Origin: Pseudalkalibacillus hwajinpoensis
GTDB taxonomy: Bacteria > Bacillota > Bacilli > Bacillales > Guptibacillaceae
Assembly: GCF_039851965.1 (NCBI RefSeq)
Contig: NZ_CP156674.1
Location: 2,232,001 to 2,296,000 of the forward strand
Direction: 5' to 3'
Length of the DNA stretch: 64,000 bases
Shown here piece after piece: positions 25,199 through 34,401 of the stretch; the first letter of the stretch is position 1, and each line of letters starts with the position of its first letter. The position numbers were made by a program, and so were the translations under genes. The notes beneath the pieces were generated by a model. The model searched no databases. It was not told where the DNA came from and was given only the letters and a program-made list of their open reading frames with translations.

Positions 25199-26826
25199 AG
25201 AAATTCCAGACGTTAAAAGTACTTGATTTATTTAAGTTATTGTTCGAGCGGTTTGATATTAATTATCCGATTATGCGTCGGATTCTCCAGGTGAAGTTAA
25301 CGATGGACGGAAGACGGCCTACAACGATTATGAGTCAGAACATGGGGAGCGAGAAAAAGAAAGATTCGAACCAATTTCTTAAATCACTCTGGTTCTATGC
25401 ACTGATTGGATTAACGCTGATTCCGATTCTGTTTATTGGTGACAATTTTATGTTCCAGATGAGTCTGATCTTTGGTGTTGTAATGTTTCTTATCATGACC
25501 GCCATGATCTCGGATTTCTCTTCTGTATTACTCGATGTTCGTGATCAAACGGTGATTGGGACCAGGCCTGTAGATAGTCGAACAATAAGTGCTGCAAGAG
25601 CGATGCACATTACCATTTATTTATTTTTCTTAACGGGAGCCATTGTCAGTGTTCCGCTGATCGCTGGTACGGTTAGACATGGCATCATGTTTGGACTATT
25701 GTTTATCGTAACTGTGTTTTTCAGTGATTTGTTTATCGTCGCTATTACAGCGCTCCTTTATTACGTGATCCTGAAATTCTTTGGCGGTGAGCGATTAAGG
25801 GATATTATTAATTATGTTCAAATTGGGTTATCGATTACGATCGTGATTGGATATCAGGTACTCGCTCGTGCGTTCGAATTCCAGGGGTTAGAAACAAGCT
25901 TTTCAACTGCATGGTGGAGCCTTCTGTTACCGCCAGTCTGGTTTGGGGCACCGTTCGCAGTTGTTCTTAACGGAGCAGGTGGAGCGTATTACTATCTGTT
26001 CATTGCACTTGCCATTTTAGTACCAATTATTTCGCTGTTTACGTACATTACATTATTGCCTGCTTTTGAAAAAAACCTGCTCAAATTAATCGATCAGACC
26101 GGCCCTTCTAAACGGAAATCATTTAAAGGAATGGAACGACTTGCTTCGCTTGTAACAAAAAGCAGAGAAGAGCATGCCTTTTATCAATTTGCGGAAAGAA
26201 TGCTGAAAAACGAACGCGATCTCAAGCTTAAAATTTATCCCTCGCTTGGATTTGCGGTCATTTTCCCATTTGTTTTTCTATACAATAATTATTCTGCCGG
26301 CCAGTCCTTTGAAGCCCTTACTTCAGGGCGTTCGTATTTAACCATCTATGCTGCAATGATGATGATTCCAGGAATCGTCATTATGCTTCAATACTCCAGT
26401 AAGAGTAAAGGTGCATGGATATATCAAGTGACTCCGATTAGCAACACCGGGATTATAATAAAGGGAACATTAAAAGCTTTTCTTCTGCGCCTTTATGCAC
26501 CGGTATTCTTACTAATTAGCACAATCTATACTTTCCTGTTTGGGGTAACAATTATTCCGGATTTAGTGATAGTACTATTCATCACTCTTTTATACAGTGT
26601 GATCTGCTTTAGGATGTTGAAAGGAACCCTTCCTTTCTCAGAGCCTTTTGAATCTGCAGGTCAAAGTGATGGTTGGAAAACGATCCCGTTTGCGCTACTG
26701 ATTCCTGTGTTTGGTGGTATCCATTACTTAGTAACTAAAGTTCCATTTGGGAGCTGGGCTTATTTAGCAATACTCGCTGCAATCGTCCCATTAATCTGGA
26801 AGAAAGGCCTAAGAACCGGGTGGTGA
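25195..26826 (+). CDS. ABC-2-type transporter permease
   Basis: A 543-residue membrane protein with about ten or more helices, for example FYALIGLTLIPILFIGDNF, MSLIFGVVMFLIMTAMI and IAILAAIV-type stretches near the end. A long cytoplasmic loop lies in the middle (KNLLKLIDQTGPSKRKSF). Probably the membrane half of the exporter encoded by the overlapping upstream gene. The N-terminal 60 residues are soluble and contain RRILQVKLTMDGRRP. Substrate cannot be read from sequence. Confidence 0.88.
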   Translation: MKKFQTLKVLDLFKLLFERFDINYPIMRRILQVKLTMDGRRPTTIMSQNMGSEKKKDSNQFLKSLWFYALIGLTLIPILFIGDNFMFQMSLIFGVVMFLIMTAMISDFSSVLLDVRDQTVIGTRPVDSRTISAARAMHITIYLFFLTGAIVSVPLIAGTVRHGIMFGLLFIVTVFFSDLFIVAITALLYYVILKFFGGERLRDIINYVQIGLSITIVIGYQVLARAFEFQGLETSFSTAWWSLLLPPVWFGAPFAVVLNGAGGAYYYLFIALAILVPIISLFTYITLLPAFEKNLLKLIDQTGPSKRKSFKGMERLASLVTKSREEHAFYQFAERMLKNERDLKLKIYPSLGFAVIFPFVFLYNNYSAGQSFEALTSGRSYLTIYAAMMMIPGIVIMLQYSSKSKGAWIYQVTPISNTGIIIKGTLKAFLLRLYAPVFLLISTIYTFLFGVTIIPDLVIVLFITLLYSVICFRMLKGTLPFSEPFESAGQSDGWKTIPFALLIPVFGGIHYLVTKVPFGSWAYLAILAAIVPLIWKKGLRTGW

Positions 26827-26853
26827 CAGGCACCACCGCATTATGTCGAATGG

Positions 26854-26882
26854 AGTCCTTCGTAGAAGTGAAGGGCTTTTTT
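26854..26882 (+). terminator. Terminator of the ABC operon
   Basis: Arms AGTCCTTC and GAAGGGCT (one G-T pair), then six T residues. Confidence 0.75.
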
Positions 26883-26904
26883 ATTCTGTAATTTTTTTTG
26901 TTCT

Positions 26905-26960
26905 CGAAAGTAATATTAAATTGCTTTTTAACGTAATTTAAATTACTATTAAATTATAGG
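26905..26960. promoter_or_regulatory. Palindromic AT-rich region before the HTH-F1beta gene
   Basis: GTAATTTAAATTAC at 26933-26946 is a perfect 14-bp palindrome. Similar half-sites flank it: GTAATATTAAATTG near 26910 and CTATTAAATTAT at about 26946-26957. Three spaced, related AT-rich sites directly upstream of a DNA-binding protein suggest an autoregulatory operator. Inferred only. Confidence 0.5.
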
Positions 26961-26969
26961 AGGGGTTAA

Positions 26970-28016
26970 ATGGAAGATCTTAAGCTAGATGTTGCATTGT
27001 TAAGGCGCAGGGTACCGAATCTGACAACTGCTGCAAAGTCAGTTGGGTTAAGACCTGCAACTGTTTCGAATCTGTGTACTGGAAAGATTCCTATTGGACG
27101 AGCGGAAGTGAGAACGCTATCTGCACTTGCGACACTTGCTGACTGTCGACTGGATGATTTGCTAATCAGAGGGGAGCGATTTGAAATGATTGAATCTGGA
27201 GTGAAGCTGTTTGATCTTTTTGCACCGCTTGCTAAGGGTGGAACGGTAGGACTTGTTGCAAGACCGGGGATGGGACAGCTTGTCGTCCTGGCTGAAATGT
27301 TTCACCGAATGAGAAAGCAAGGTTATACGACAATCCTTCTGAAACCTGAAGGGGAGCATCCTGAACTAAATGATCTTTTTGAAGAAGTGGACGTAGTATG
27401 CGAAACGGCCGATGAAGTCTACGATCAAGCAGCAATTCACGGGATAAAGCAGGATATTCTCTTAGGTGCTGACCGTTCAAACGTCGTATCTGGAGAGATT
27501 TTTCAACTTCAAGAGAGGTTGGAAGAGGAAGGTATTCAATCACTAACCACGTTACTCGTTGATTTAAAAGGTGAAGCCATGGACGATGATTTTCCTTATG
27601 GTCCCCTTGAAACGCTCTGGCAATTTGATTCAGACCTTGCGGTAAGGCATCTGTACCCGGCCGTAAATCCCATTTATTCAACATCAACAGTTCTTGAAGG
27701 AGCACAGCTAGATCAAACACATTTAACCCTCCAACAAAAGGCACGAAAACTGCTACGCCGATATCGTGAATTACGCTCTCTAGTAAATGTAAGTGGTTTT
27801 CAATCCTTACCTTCTACAGAAGTTCAAACGTATAAACGGGGAGAGCGTCTTGAAGCATATTTAAGTCAACCATTTTACGTTGCAGAAGCGTTCACCGGAC
27901 AGAAAGGCGAAATGGTTAGACTAACGGAATTATTAAATGACGTTCAACGCATTCTGGATGGAGCCGAAGATGCTAAGGAAGTCGAAGAACTTACGTTTAT
28001 TGGGAAATTGTTTTAG
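26970..28016 (+). CDS. HTH DNA-binding domain fused to a degenerate F1-ATPase beta-like core
   Basis: A 348-residue protein with two parts. Residues 1-66 form an XRE-like helix-turn-helix (TTAAKSVGLRPATVSNLCTG). Residues 77-348 follow the F1-ATPase beta subunit: GVKLFDLFAPLAKGG (77-91), a P-loop position reading ARPGMGQL (97-104) where beta has GGAGVGKT, GEH (128-130) for the GER catalytic glutamate, DILLGAD (162-168) at Walker B, YPAVNPIYSTST (229-240), and LSQPFYVAEAFTG (298-310). The Walker lysine is replaced by Q103 and the threonine by L104, so ATP hydrolysis is doubtful. The beta N-terminal barrel is absent and about 40 residues after Walker B are missing. It is monocistronic with GGAGGGG before the ATG. 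I know of no described family; probably a transcription factor. Confidence 0.85.
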   Translation: MEDLKLDVALLRRRVPNLTTAAKSVGLRPATVSNLCTGKIPIGRAEVRTLSALATLADCRLDDLLIRGERFEMIESGVKLFDLFAPLAKGGTVGLVARPGMGQLVVLAEMFHRMRKQGYTTILLKPEGEHPELNDLFEEVDVVCETADEVYDQAAIHGIKQDILLGADRSNVVSGEIFQLQERLEEEGIQSLTTLLVDLKGEAMDDDFPYGPLETLWQFDSDLAVRHLYPAVNPIYSTSTVLEGAQLDQTHLTLQQKARKLLRRYRELRSLVNVSGFQSLPSTEVQTYKRGERLEAYLSQPFYVAEAFTGQKGEMVRLTELLNDVQRILDGAEDAKEVEELTFIGKLF

Positions 28017-28044
28017 TTAGAGCATCATGAAGGAACTGCATGTG

Positions 28045-28077
28045 AAAACCTCCCCGCTTATAGAGCAGGGAGGTTTT
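28045..28077. terminator. Bidirectional terminator
   Basis: Arms AAAACCTCCC (28045-28054) and GGGAGGTTTT (28068-28077), between convergent genes. Confidence 0.9.
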
Positions 28078-28086
28078 GCATAAGAA

Positions 28087-29326
28087 TTATCCGTTTCTAG
28101 CGTATAAATACATCACCCCTGCAGAAATGCCTCCTGCTACAGCACCGGAGGCACTCCCTACGAATTGGGTGAGCTGTTTCATTCCAATACCTGTTGCAAC
28201 TTGTTCGGATGGGAGAATCCGGGATACTTCGTTTGTCGTACTCGAAGAAAGACTTGAAAAGCCGAAACTTGTGAACATATATCCAATCATAATCATGTAC
28301 TCATTCAGTGGTGATAAGAAATAAAAGATCACCGTTGAAAGAAGTAGGAGGCCGTGAGCAAGGTAGATAACTTTCATGTTCCCATATCGATCTAACAGTC
28401 TTCCAACATAGATCGCCGCGACTGCCGAGAGCATGGCACCAGGGAAAATAATATACCCTACAACGGATGGTTCTTTACCATACTCATTTTGTAACATAAG
28501 CGGCATGAGCAAAAATTGCAAAATGAGTCGTAAATCCTAAATAACTCATGTAAAGCAACTGTCGATACTCTTTATTTCTGAAAAGAGATGGCTGAATAAA
28601 AGGGACCTCTGTCCTCGTGACTCGCAGCCAGAGGAGGCATCCAACAATGATCCCAAGCGCTAAGAAAAGCCAGTTAAACGTTGAGATATAAAGCAGAAAG
28701 CTAGTTACCGTTGCACCTGTTAACAGTGCACCTAGTAAGTCTAACTTTCCTTTACGAACTTTTTCGGCAGGTAGACGTCGAAATAGAATCGGAATAAGTA
28801 AGACCACAAATAGTGTAACGGTGAAAAGATAATTCCAGTCGAGGTATTCAGTCACAATACCACCAACAACTGGTCCAAGTCCAAAACCAAGTGATGAAGC
28901 TGACGTAATCAACGCCATCGCACGACCGCGTCTAGCGAATGGAATAAATCTTCCCGCAAACACCATTGATAGTCCTGGGATAGCAGCTGCTCCGCTTGCT
29001 TGAAGAAGTCGGGCAGCAAGCAGGATCGGAAACGTTGTAGCAAAGAATCCGAGAACGGATCCCAGGCCGAATATAATAATTCCTGCAATTAAGAGGCGTC
29101 TTATAGGAAGATAATCAGACAGACGGGTATACGTAATTGTGAAGATCGCCAGGATAATCGAATAGCCTGACACAATCCATGCTCCGTCAGCTGGGCTAAG
29201 GTTAAACTCAGTTAAAACATTTGGTAGTGCTACATTAAACATTGTTGTATTCATGACAACAAGCCACACAGCTACGCTTAAAAGAAGAATGGTCCGAAAA
29301 TAGCTCGATGTTGTTTTGTCGCTCAT
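28087..29326 (-). pseudogene. Frameshifted MFS drug-exporter gene
   Basis: Two overlapping minus-strand frames together make one MFS transporter of about 410 residues. The first (29326 to 28484) carries helices 1-9, with NVLTEFNLSPADGAWIVSG and GPVVGGIVTEYLDW, and ends TTHFAIFAHAAYVTK. The second (28521 to 28087) continues with LLMPLMLQNEYGKEPSVVG. Removing one T from the five-T run near 28510-28514 restores a continuous reading (THFAILLMPLMLQ). A one-base insertion or a sequencing error fits. The start is good (AGGAGGGTTTTA before ATG). Related to the intact MFS gene at 59077-60495. Confidence 0.85.
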
Positions 29327-29416
29327 TAAAACCCTCCTGATGCTTTTAAATCGAATAGCACCAGCTTATTGTATACGATAAGGACTTGATTCGTCTCTTT
29401 CAACGGTCTCGACAAG

Positions 29417-29536
29417 CTAACCTTTTTTTTTCTTCATTTTACGTGCGAGTAATTCTTTTGCCTGATTATATGTTAGACCTGAGTTCGCATTTAGGCGTTT
29501 CACTGTCTCAATATCTGTACCTGTTTTCGTTTTCAA
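29417..29536 (-). CDS. 39-residue small basic protein, possibly gamma-SASP-like
   Basis: A TTG start at 29536 with AAAGGTGG about 10 bases upstream gives MKTKTGTDIETVKRLNANSG, then LTYNQAKELLARKMKKKKG and TAG. The TDIETVKRLNANS segment resembles the TDVQAVKQxNAQS repeat of gamma-type small acid-soluble spore proteins, but the rest does not. It has a helical middle and a lysine tail. A spore or nucleic-acid role is only a guess. It lies between two real genes in an otherwise empty 370-base gap. Confidence 0.5.
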   Translation of the reverse strand: MKTKTGTDIETVKRLNANSGLTYNQAKELLARKMKKKKG

Positions 29537-29702
29537 CAGGTTTCACCACCTTTCATCCATTAGTTTTTGATGTGCAAGAAACATTTATCCCGATTAGTTC
29601 AGAAGATACGAATACTATCTGACGGAAGCCCCACTTTTATGAAGGGGTAGGTGAACGTGATATAATGCAAGCAGAATTAAAAACACGAACAGTTAGGATG
29701 AC

Positions 29703-30902
29703 ATGATGAGTAACGAACTAAGCGTGCAGGTTCATTCAAAGCATAAAAAGAAATTTGAAAATGGGTATCCGCTTATTTTTAAGGAAGCGATTCTTGATAC
29801 AAATCGCTTGAAAGAGGAAGGGACGATTCTTCGACTAGAAGATGAGCAGGGACATTTTATTGGAAGAGGCTACTTCGGCAGGCAAAACAAAGGATACGGT
29901 TGGGTTCTTACGCAGAATGAGAACGAATCGATTGATCAGGAGTTTTTTGTAAAAAGGATTCAAAAAGCACTTCATTATCGCACTTCTTTCTTTGAAGACT
30001 CGAATACAACGGCGTTTCGAGTGGTGAATGGTGAAGGGGATCACCTTGGAGGCTTAACCATCGATTATTTTGATGGCTATTACCTGATTAATTGGTACAG
30101 TGAAGGTGTTTATTCATTTAAAAATGAGGTTGTCGAGGCTCTTAAACGTCTTGCGGATTTTAAAGGCATCTATGAGAAAAAACGGTTTGATGCAAAAGGT
30201 CAGTACGTGGAAGATGATGATTTTGTAGCAGGGGAGCGCGGGGAGTTCCCGCTGATCGTGAAAGAGAATGGCGTGAAGTTTGCCGTGTATTTAAACGAAG
30301 GTGCGATGGTGGGGGTTTTCCTTGATCAACGACCAGTCCGTAAATTAATTCGTGATCAATACGCTAGAGGTAAAACCGTCTTAAATACCTTCTCCTACAC
30401 AGGTGCTTTTTCAGTATTTGCTGTTGAGGGTGGTGCTACAATGACTACAAGTGTTGACCTTGCTAATCGAAGTCTGAACAAAACGATTGAGCAATTTAGC
30501 GTGAACGGAATTGACTATGAGGAACAAAATATCCTAGTGATGGACGTCTTCAAATACTTCAAGTATGCGGTTAAAAAGAACCTCTTATTCGACATGGTGA
30601 TTCTAGATCCGCCTAGCTTTGCACGCTCTAAGAAACATACATTCAGCGCTGCAAAAGATTATAAGGACCTTCTTAAAGACGCCATTTCTGTAACAGCGGA
30701 CAATGGCATCATTGTTGCTTCAACGAACTTCAGCGGTTATGATATGAAGAAATTTAAAGGCTTTGTAGATCAGGCCTTTAAAGAAACGAACGGAAAGTAT
30801 CAGCTGCTTGAAGACTTTACACTTCCTGAAGATTTCCGAACGATAAAGGAATTTCGTGAAGGGAATTATTTGAAGGTTGTTTTCATTAAAAAAGTAAAGT
30901 AG
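29703..30902 (+). CDS. Class I SAM-dependent rRNA methyltransferase (RlmI/YwbD type)
   Basis: A 399-residue enzyme with an N-terminal PUA-like domain (residues 5-75, LEDEQGHFIGRGYFG) and a Rossmann methyltransferase domain. Motif I is VLNTFSYTGAFSVFA, motif IV is MVILDPPSFARSKK, and the active sequence DPPSFA is that of 23S rRNA cytosine-C5 methyltransferases such as RlmI. The target is likely a cytosine of 23S rRNA, by family. Two ATG codons are adjacent (29703 and 29706), and the ribosome site AGGATG is modest. TATAAT at 29661-29666 may be the -10. Confidence 0.87.
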   Translation: MMSNELSVQVHSKHKKKFENGYPLIFKEAILDTNRLKEEGTILRLEDEQGHFIGRGYFGRQNKGYGWVLTQNENESIDQEFFVKRIQKALHYRTSFFEDSNTTAFRVVNGEGDHLGGLTIDYFDGYYLINWYSEGVYSFKNEVVEALKRLADFKGIYEKKRFDAKGQYVEDDDFVAGERGEFPLIVKENGVKFAVYLNEGAMVGVFLDQRPVRKLIRDQYARGKTVLNTFSYTGAFSVFAVEGGATMTTSVDLANRSLNKTIEQFSVNGIDYEEQNILVMDVFKYFKYAVKKNLLFDMVILDPPSFARSKKHTFSAAKDYKDLLKDAISVTADNGIIVASTNFSGYDMKKFKGFVDQAFKETNGKYQLLEDFTLPEDFRTIKEFREGNYLKVVFIKKVK

Positions 30903-30970
30903 CTTATAACCTCGTCCGTTGGGATTAAGGGGGATATAAGATGGTGTTTACAAAGGGAGAGGTCATAACC

Positions 30971-31588
30971 ATGAATCTGATCATATTTGGAGCTACTGGC
31001 GGAACTGGTAATGCGTTTGTAAGACTGGCCCTTGCTGCAGGGCATACCGTAACAGCTTTCGTTCGAACCTCTTCAAAGCTTAAGACATCCCATAAAGATC
31101 TGAATGTTGAGATTGGGGATGCGATGCAGTCTGCTGATGTTAAACAGGCGATAACTTCCGATTTTGACGCCGTTATATCCTGTCTTGGTGCGAATGGCCT
31201 TGGAAAGACTACTGCTCTTTCGACGATGACGACGAATATTCTGGATGCGATGAGTATTCATGAAGTAAAGCGCATCGTCTATATGGCTTCCGCAGGCATA
31301 AACAAAGAAATCCCTGGTATTACTGGATTTATCGCTGGAAAGCTGCTACAAAATGTCCTGGCTGATCACCAGAGAGCAGCGGATCTGCTTGAAGCAAGTG
31401 AGACAGACTGGACTGTGATCCGTCCTATGGGATTGACGAATGACGGGCGAACAGGTGACTATCGGAAGGCAAGAAGCGGGGTTCCAAGAGGTGGACGACG
31501 CATCTCTAGAGAAGATGTCGCAGACTTTATGCTGAAGACCGTTTCTAATCACCTTTATATTCGAGAATCAATTGGACTTGCTAACTAA
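30971..31588 (+). CDS. NAD(P)-binding SDR-like protein (NmrA/YwnB type)
   Basis: A 205-residue Rossmann protein. It begins MNLIIFGATGGTGNAFVR, the dinucleotide motif GATGGTG, then has ISCLGANGL, VKRIVYMASAG and WTVIRPMGLTN. This is the atypical SDR group used for NADPH sensing, flavin reduction or epimerase-like tasks. The start at 30971 fits the family, with GGGAGAGG upstream; an ATG at 30941 would add ten extra residues, also behind a G-rich site. It follows the methyltransferase by 68 bases and ends at a bidirectional terminator. Confidence 0.8.
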   Translation: MNLIIFGATGGTGNAFVRLALAAGHTVTAFVRTSSKLKTSHKDLNVEIGDAMQSADVKQAITSDFDAVISCLGANGLGKTTALSTMTTNILDAMSIHEVKRIVYMASAGINKEIPGITGFIAGKLLQNVLADHQRAADLLEASETDWTVIRPMGLTNDGRTGDYRKARSGVPRGGRRISREDVADFMLKTVSNHLYIRESIGLAN

Positions 31589-31621
31589 GAAAGAACCGTG
31601 AATGGCTTCACGGTTCTTTCG
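31589..31621. terminator. Bidirectional terminator
   Basis: 14-bp stem GAAAGAACCGTGAA and TTCACGGTTCTTTC, between convergent genes. Confidence 0.93.
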
Positions 31622-31622
31622 T

Positions 31623-32837
31623 TTATACAGAGACTTTCTGAGTATGAATAACCCGCTCTCCAACTGCTTTGATTAATTCAGAAGCTAGTGGATAATTGAG
31701 CGCTGCAGGGTCCATTTGTACTGCTGCAACTGTTGCATCCAGCGCTTCCGGTCTGATGTTGTATTCTTTGAAGTCAGCCGGGAGACCGGCCTCTTGCTGC
31801 ATTTCCTTTATTTTATGAATAACGTTCTGCAGTAAGGCATCACTTTCCTTGCCTGCTGTCTCTAGATGAAGCGCCTCAGCAAGCTCCTTTACTTTTGGCA
31901 AATACAGGTTCGGAATTATTTCCATTACAACAGGTAGAAAAACAGCATTAGCGAGACCGTGCGGAATTCGGAATAGTGCACCATAAGCATGTGCAAAATT
32001 GTGTACAGGGATGGCGTTAAGAGCAAAGCTAAACGCTGTGATACCCATCATACTGGCCTGTAACATTTCCATGCGAGCGATTAAATTGTCTCCCTGCTTC
32101 ACTGCAGTTGGGAGGTGCGTTTCAATAAGGCGAATTGACTGCAGAGCATACGCATCCGTAAGTGCCGTTGCTGCTGGCGAGGCGAGGGCTTCGATCGCAT
32201 GAGTGAGCGCATCAAAGCCAGTGAACGCTGTGATTTTCGCAGGCAGCCCCGTCGTCAGTTCAGGATCTAAAATCGCCATATCTGCGTTAATGAAAGGATG
32301 AATGATATTTGTCTTCATTTTGAGATCTTCATTGTAAATAACGGCGATGGGGGAAACTTCTGACCCTGTACCCGCTGTCGTTGGAATAGAGATGTGTGGA
32401 ATTGGCATATAGGTTGCTTCAGGCCAGGATAAATAAAGAAGTCCACCAGGAATGGCTTCCTTAATGTCTGTTATTCCGTGATGGAGAGCATATTTAACCC
32501 CTTTTACGGTGTCCATCACGCTTCCACCACCAACTGCGAGTAGCCCGTCCGCGCTTACTTCTCGAGCATACCTTAGCGCTGCATTGACATCCTTGCTTCC
32601 TGCATCCTGCTTGATATCTAGATAGACACCGGCAAGTTCTGGGCCGGTCCCATGCGGTGTTAGGGCAAATAATTCTTTGATTTTCTCAACAATACCAGCT
32701 TGTTCGAGACCACGATCGCTGAACAAGACGACACGCTTCGCCTGAAGTCCTCTGAACAGATCTGGAACAAGTGCACGTGTACCTGCGCCACTATGAATCG
32801 CAGTCCGAAGCATATATTGGGAATAAGTTAACGACAT
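31623..32837 (-). CDS. Iron-containing alcohol dehydrogenase
   Basis: A 404-residue type III alcohol dehydrogenase. The NAD site is GGGSVMDTVKG and the metal region is FDALTHAIEALASP with PVHNFAHAYGALFRIPHGL. It should oxidise an alcohol to an aldehyde or the reverse. It is the third gene of a minus-strand operon after R2lox and aldehyde dehydrogenase. That order supports oxidation of one substrate in steps, although the substrate is unknown. The ATG lies 18 bases after the previous stop and follows TTGGAGGTCGAGCAG. Confidence 0.92.
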   Translation of the reverse strand: MSLTYSQYMLRTAIHSGAGTRALVPDLFRGLQAKRVVLFSDRGLEQAGIVEKIKELFALTPHGTGPELAGVYLDIKQDAGSKDVNAALRYAREVSADGLLAVGGGSVMDTVKGVKYALHHGITDIKEAIPGGLLYLSWPEATYMPIPHISIPTTAGTGSEVSPIAVIYNEDLKMKTNIIHPFINADMAILDPELTTGLPAKITAFTGFDALTHAIEALASPAATALTDAYALQSIRLIETHLPTAVKQGDNLIARMEMLQASMMGITAFSFALNAIPVHNFAHAYGALFRIPHGLANAVFLPVVMEIIPNLYLPKVKELAEALHLETAGKESDALLQNVIHKIKEMQQEAGLPADFKEYNIRPEALDATVAAVQMDPAALNYPLASELIKAVGERVIHTQKVSV

Positions 32838-32855
32838 TCTGCTCGACCTCCAATA

Positions 32856-34382
32856 TTAAGATTGATTTGAAAAGAGAAGACTGTACCATGTTCTTCGCTC
32901 GGCTTCAGGAACCATCGACGTGTGGACATGCTTGACCTGCGTATACGCATCAAGGGAGTGCCTGCCCATTTCTCTGCCAATACCGCTCTGCTTGTATCCT
33001 CCAAACGGAGCATCGTTTCTAAGCATATGCCAGTCATTGATCCAAACTACGCCAGCGCGAAGTTTACGAACAACTTTGTACGCTTTATTCACATCAGCTG
33101 TCCATACGCCTGCAGCAAGCCCGTAGATCGTGTCATTAGCCATACGTATGGCATCATCCACATCACTATAGCGGATGACAGATAGAACAGGGCCGAAGAT
33201 TTCCTCTTTTGCGATCGTCATGTCGTTCGTCACATCGGCAAAAATCGTAGGGGCGATAAAATGCCCTTTCTCACAGCCCTCGACCTTCACCTCATGCCCT
33301 CCGCAAATAAGACGAGCTCCTTCCTGTTTTCCTTTCTCGATGTACGATAAAATTGTTTCTTTTTGAGTGGCTGACACCACGGGCCCCATGTCGGTTGCAG
33401 GGTCAATCGGGTTTCCGAGTATGAGCTTCTCTGAAAGTTCTTTCAGTCCTTCGATTACCTGGTCATACAGTTTATCAGGAACAAACAGCCTCGTTCCCGA
33501 TTCACACAGCTGTCCCGAATGAAGAAAGACGCCGAATAGACTGCCAGGAAGCGCGAGTGAAAGGTCCGCATCTTCTAGTATGATAGAAGGTGATTTTCCA
33601 CCGAGCTCAAGCGTTGTATTCTTAACGGTTGCAGAGGCAAGGCTCATAATGTGACGGCCAACTTCAGTAGAACCGGTAAATGCAATTTTATCTACTTTAG
33701 GATGTGTTGCGAGGGACTCCCCGACTTCTTTTCCGCTCCCTGTAATAACATTAATAACGCCGGGAGGTACCACTTCAGAGATGATTTCAGCCAGGCGAAG
33801 TGTCGTGAGCGGTGTATAGCTCGCTGGCTTGATAACGATCGTATTACCCATAGCAAGTGCCGGTGCGATTTTCCATGTAGCGATTAACATTGGCATGTTC
33901 CATGGTGTAATGGCGGCACATACGCCGATTGGTTCACGCCAGATAAAGTTATGAGCAGGACCGGGAAATGGAGGAGATGGAAGGGTTTCTGAATACGTGT
34001 AATCAAGTACAAATTTACCTAGAGTCTGGAATAAGTCAACCATTTGAATGATATCATTTGATCCTAATCTTCTAACCGTACCACCTGAAGAGAGTGCTTC
34101 TAGGCCGACTAGCTCTTCAGCATTTTCCATGATCTTTTGAGCGATGGCATAGAGGATTTTAGAACGTTCTTTCGGCGCCATTTCACGCCACTCCTCATTT
34201 TCAAATGCTTTTGTGGCTGCTTCTACAGCACGGTCAACATCCCTTGCTGTTCCGCTCGCTACTTTAGCAATGACATCACCTGTGGCTGGGTTCATAACAT
34301 CAAACGTACGATTGCCATCTGACGGAGACCATTCTCCGTTAATGAAAAGCGGGAACGATTTGATTTCTACGTTAACTGACAT
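32856..34382 (-). CDS. Aldehyde dehydrogenase
   Basis: A 508-residue NAD(P)-dependent aldehyde dehydrogenase. It has the NAD-fold ITPWNMPMLIATWKIAPALA, FTGSTEVGRHIM, the catalytic glutamate in LELGGKSP and the catalytic cysteine in HSGQLCESGTRL. It converts aldehydes to acids. The start is ATG 34382 (MSVNVEIKSFPLFINGEW) with AGGAGGAAGAACT upstream; a further ATG at 34418 is less likely. It follows R2lox by 19 bases and precedes the alcohol dehydrogenase, as one operon. Confidence 0.95.
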   Translation of the reverse strand: MSVNVEIKSFPLFINGEWSPSDGNRTFDVMNPATGDVIAKVASGTARDVDRAVEAATKAFENEEWREMAPKERSKILYAIAQKIMENAEELVGLEALSSGGTVRRLGSNDIIQMVDLFQTLGKFVLDYTYSETLPSPPFPGPAHNFIWREPIGVCAAITPWNMPMLIATWKIAPALAMGNTIVIKPASYTPLTTLRLAEIISEVVPPGVINVITGSGKEVGESLATHPKVDKIAFTGSTEVGRHIMSLASATVKNTTLELGGKSPSIILEDADLSLALPGSLFGVFLHSGQLCESGTRLFVPDKLYDQVIEGLKELSEKLILGNPIDPATDMGPVVSATQKETILSYIEKGKQEGARLICGGHEVKVEGCEKGHFIAPTIFADVTNDMTIAKEEIFGPVLSVIRYSDVDDAIRMANDTIYGLAAGVWTADVNKAYKVVRKLRAGVVWINDWHMLRNDAPFGGYKQSGIGREMGRHSLDAYTQVKHVHTSMVPEAERRTWYSLLFSNQS

Positions 34383-34401
34383 AGTTCTTCCTCCTTTGGC
34401 T

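Noticed and set aside
28484..28521. Programmed ribosomal frameshift in the MFS gene
   Set aside because: The T5 run lacks a recognisable slippery heptamer with a stimulatory structure; mutation or sequencing error is simpler.
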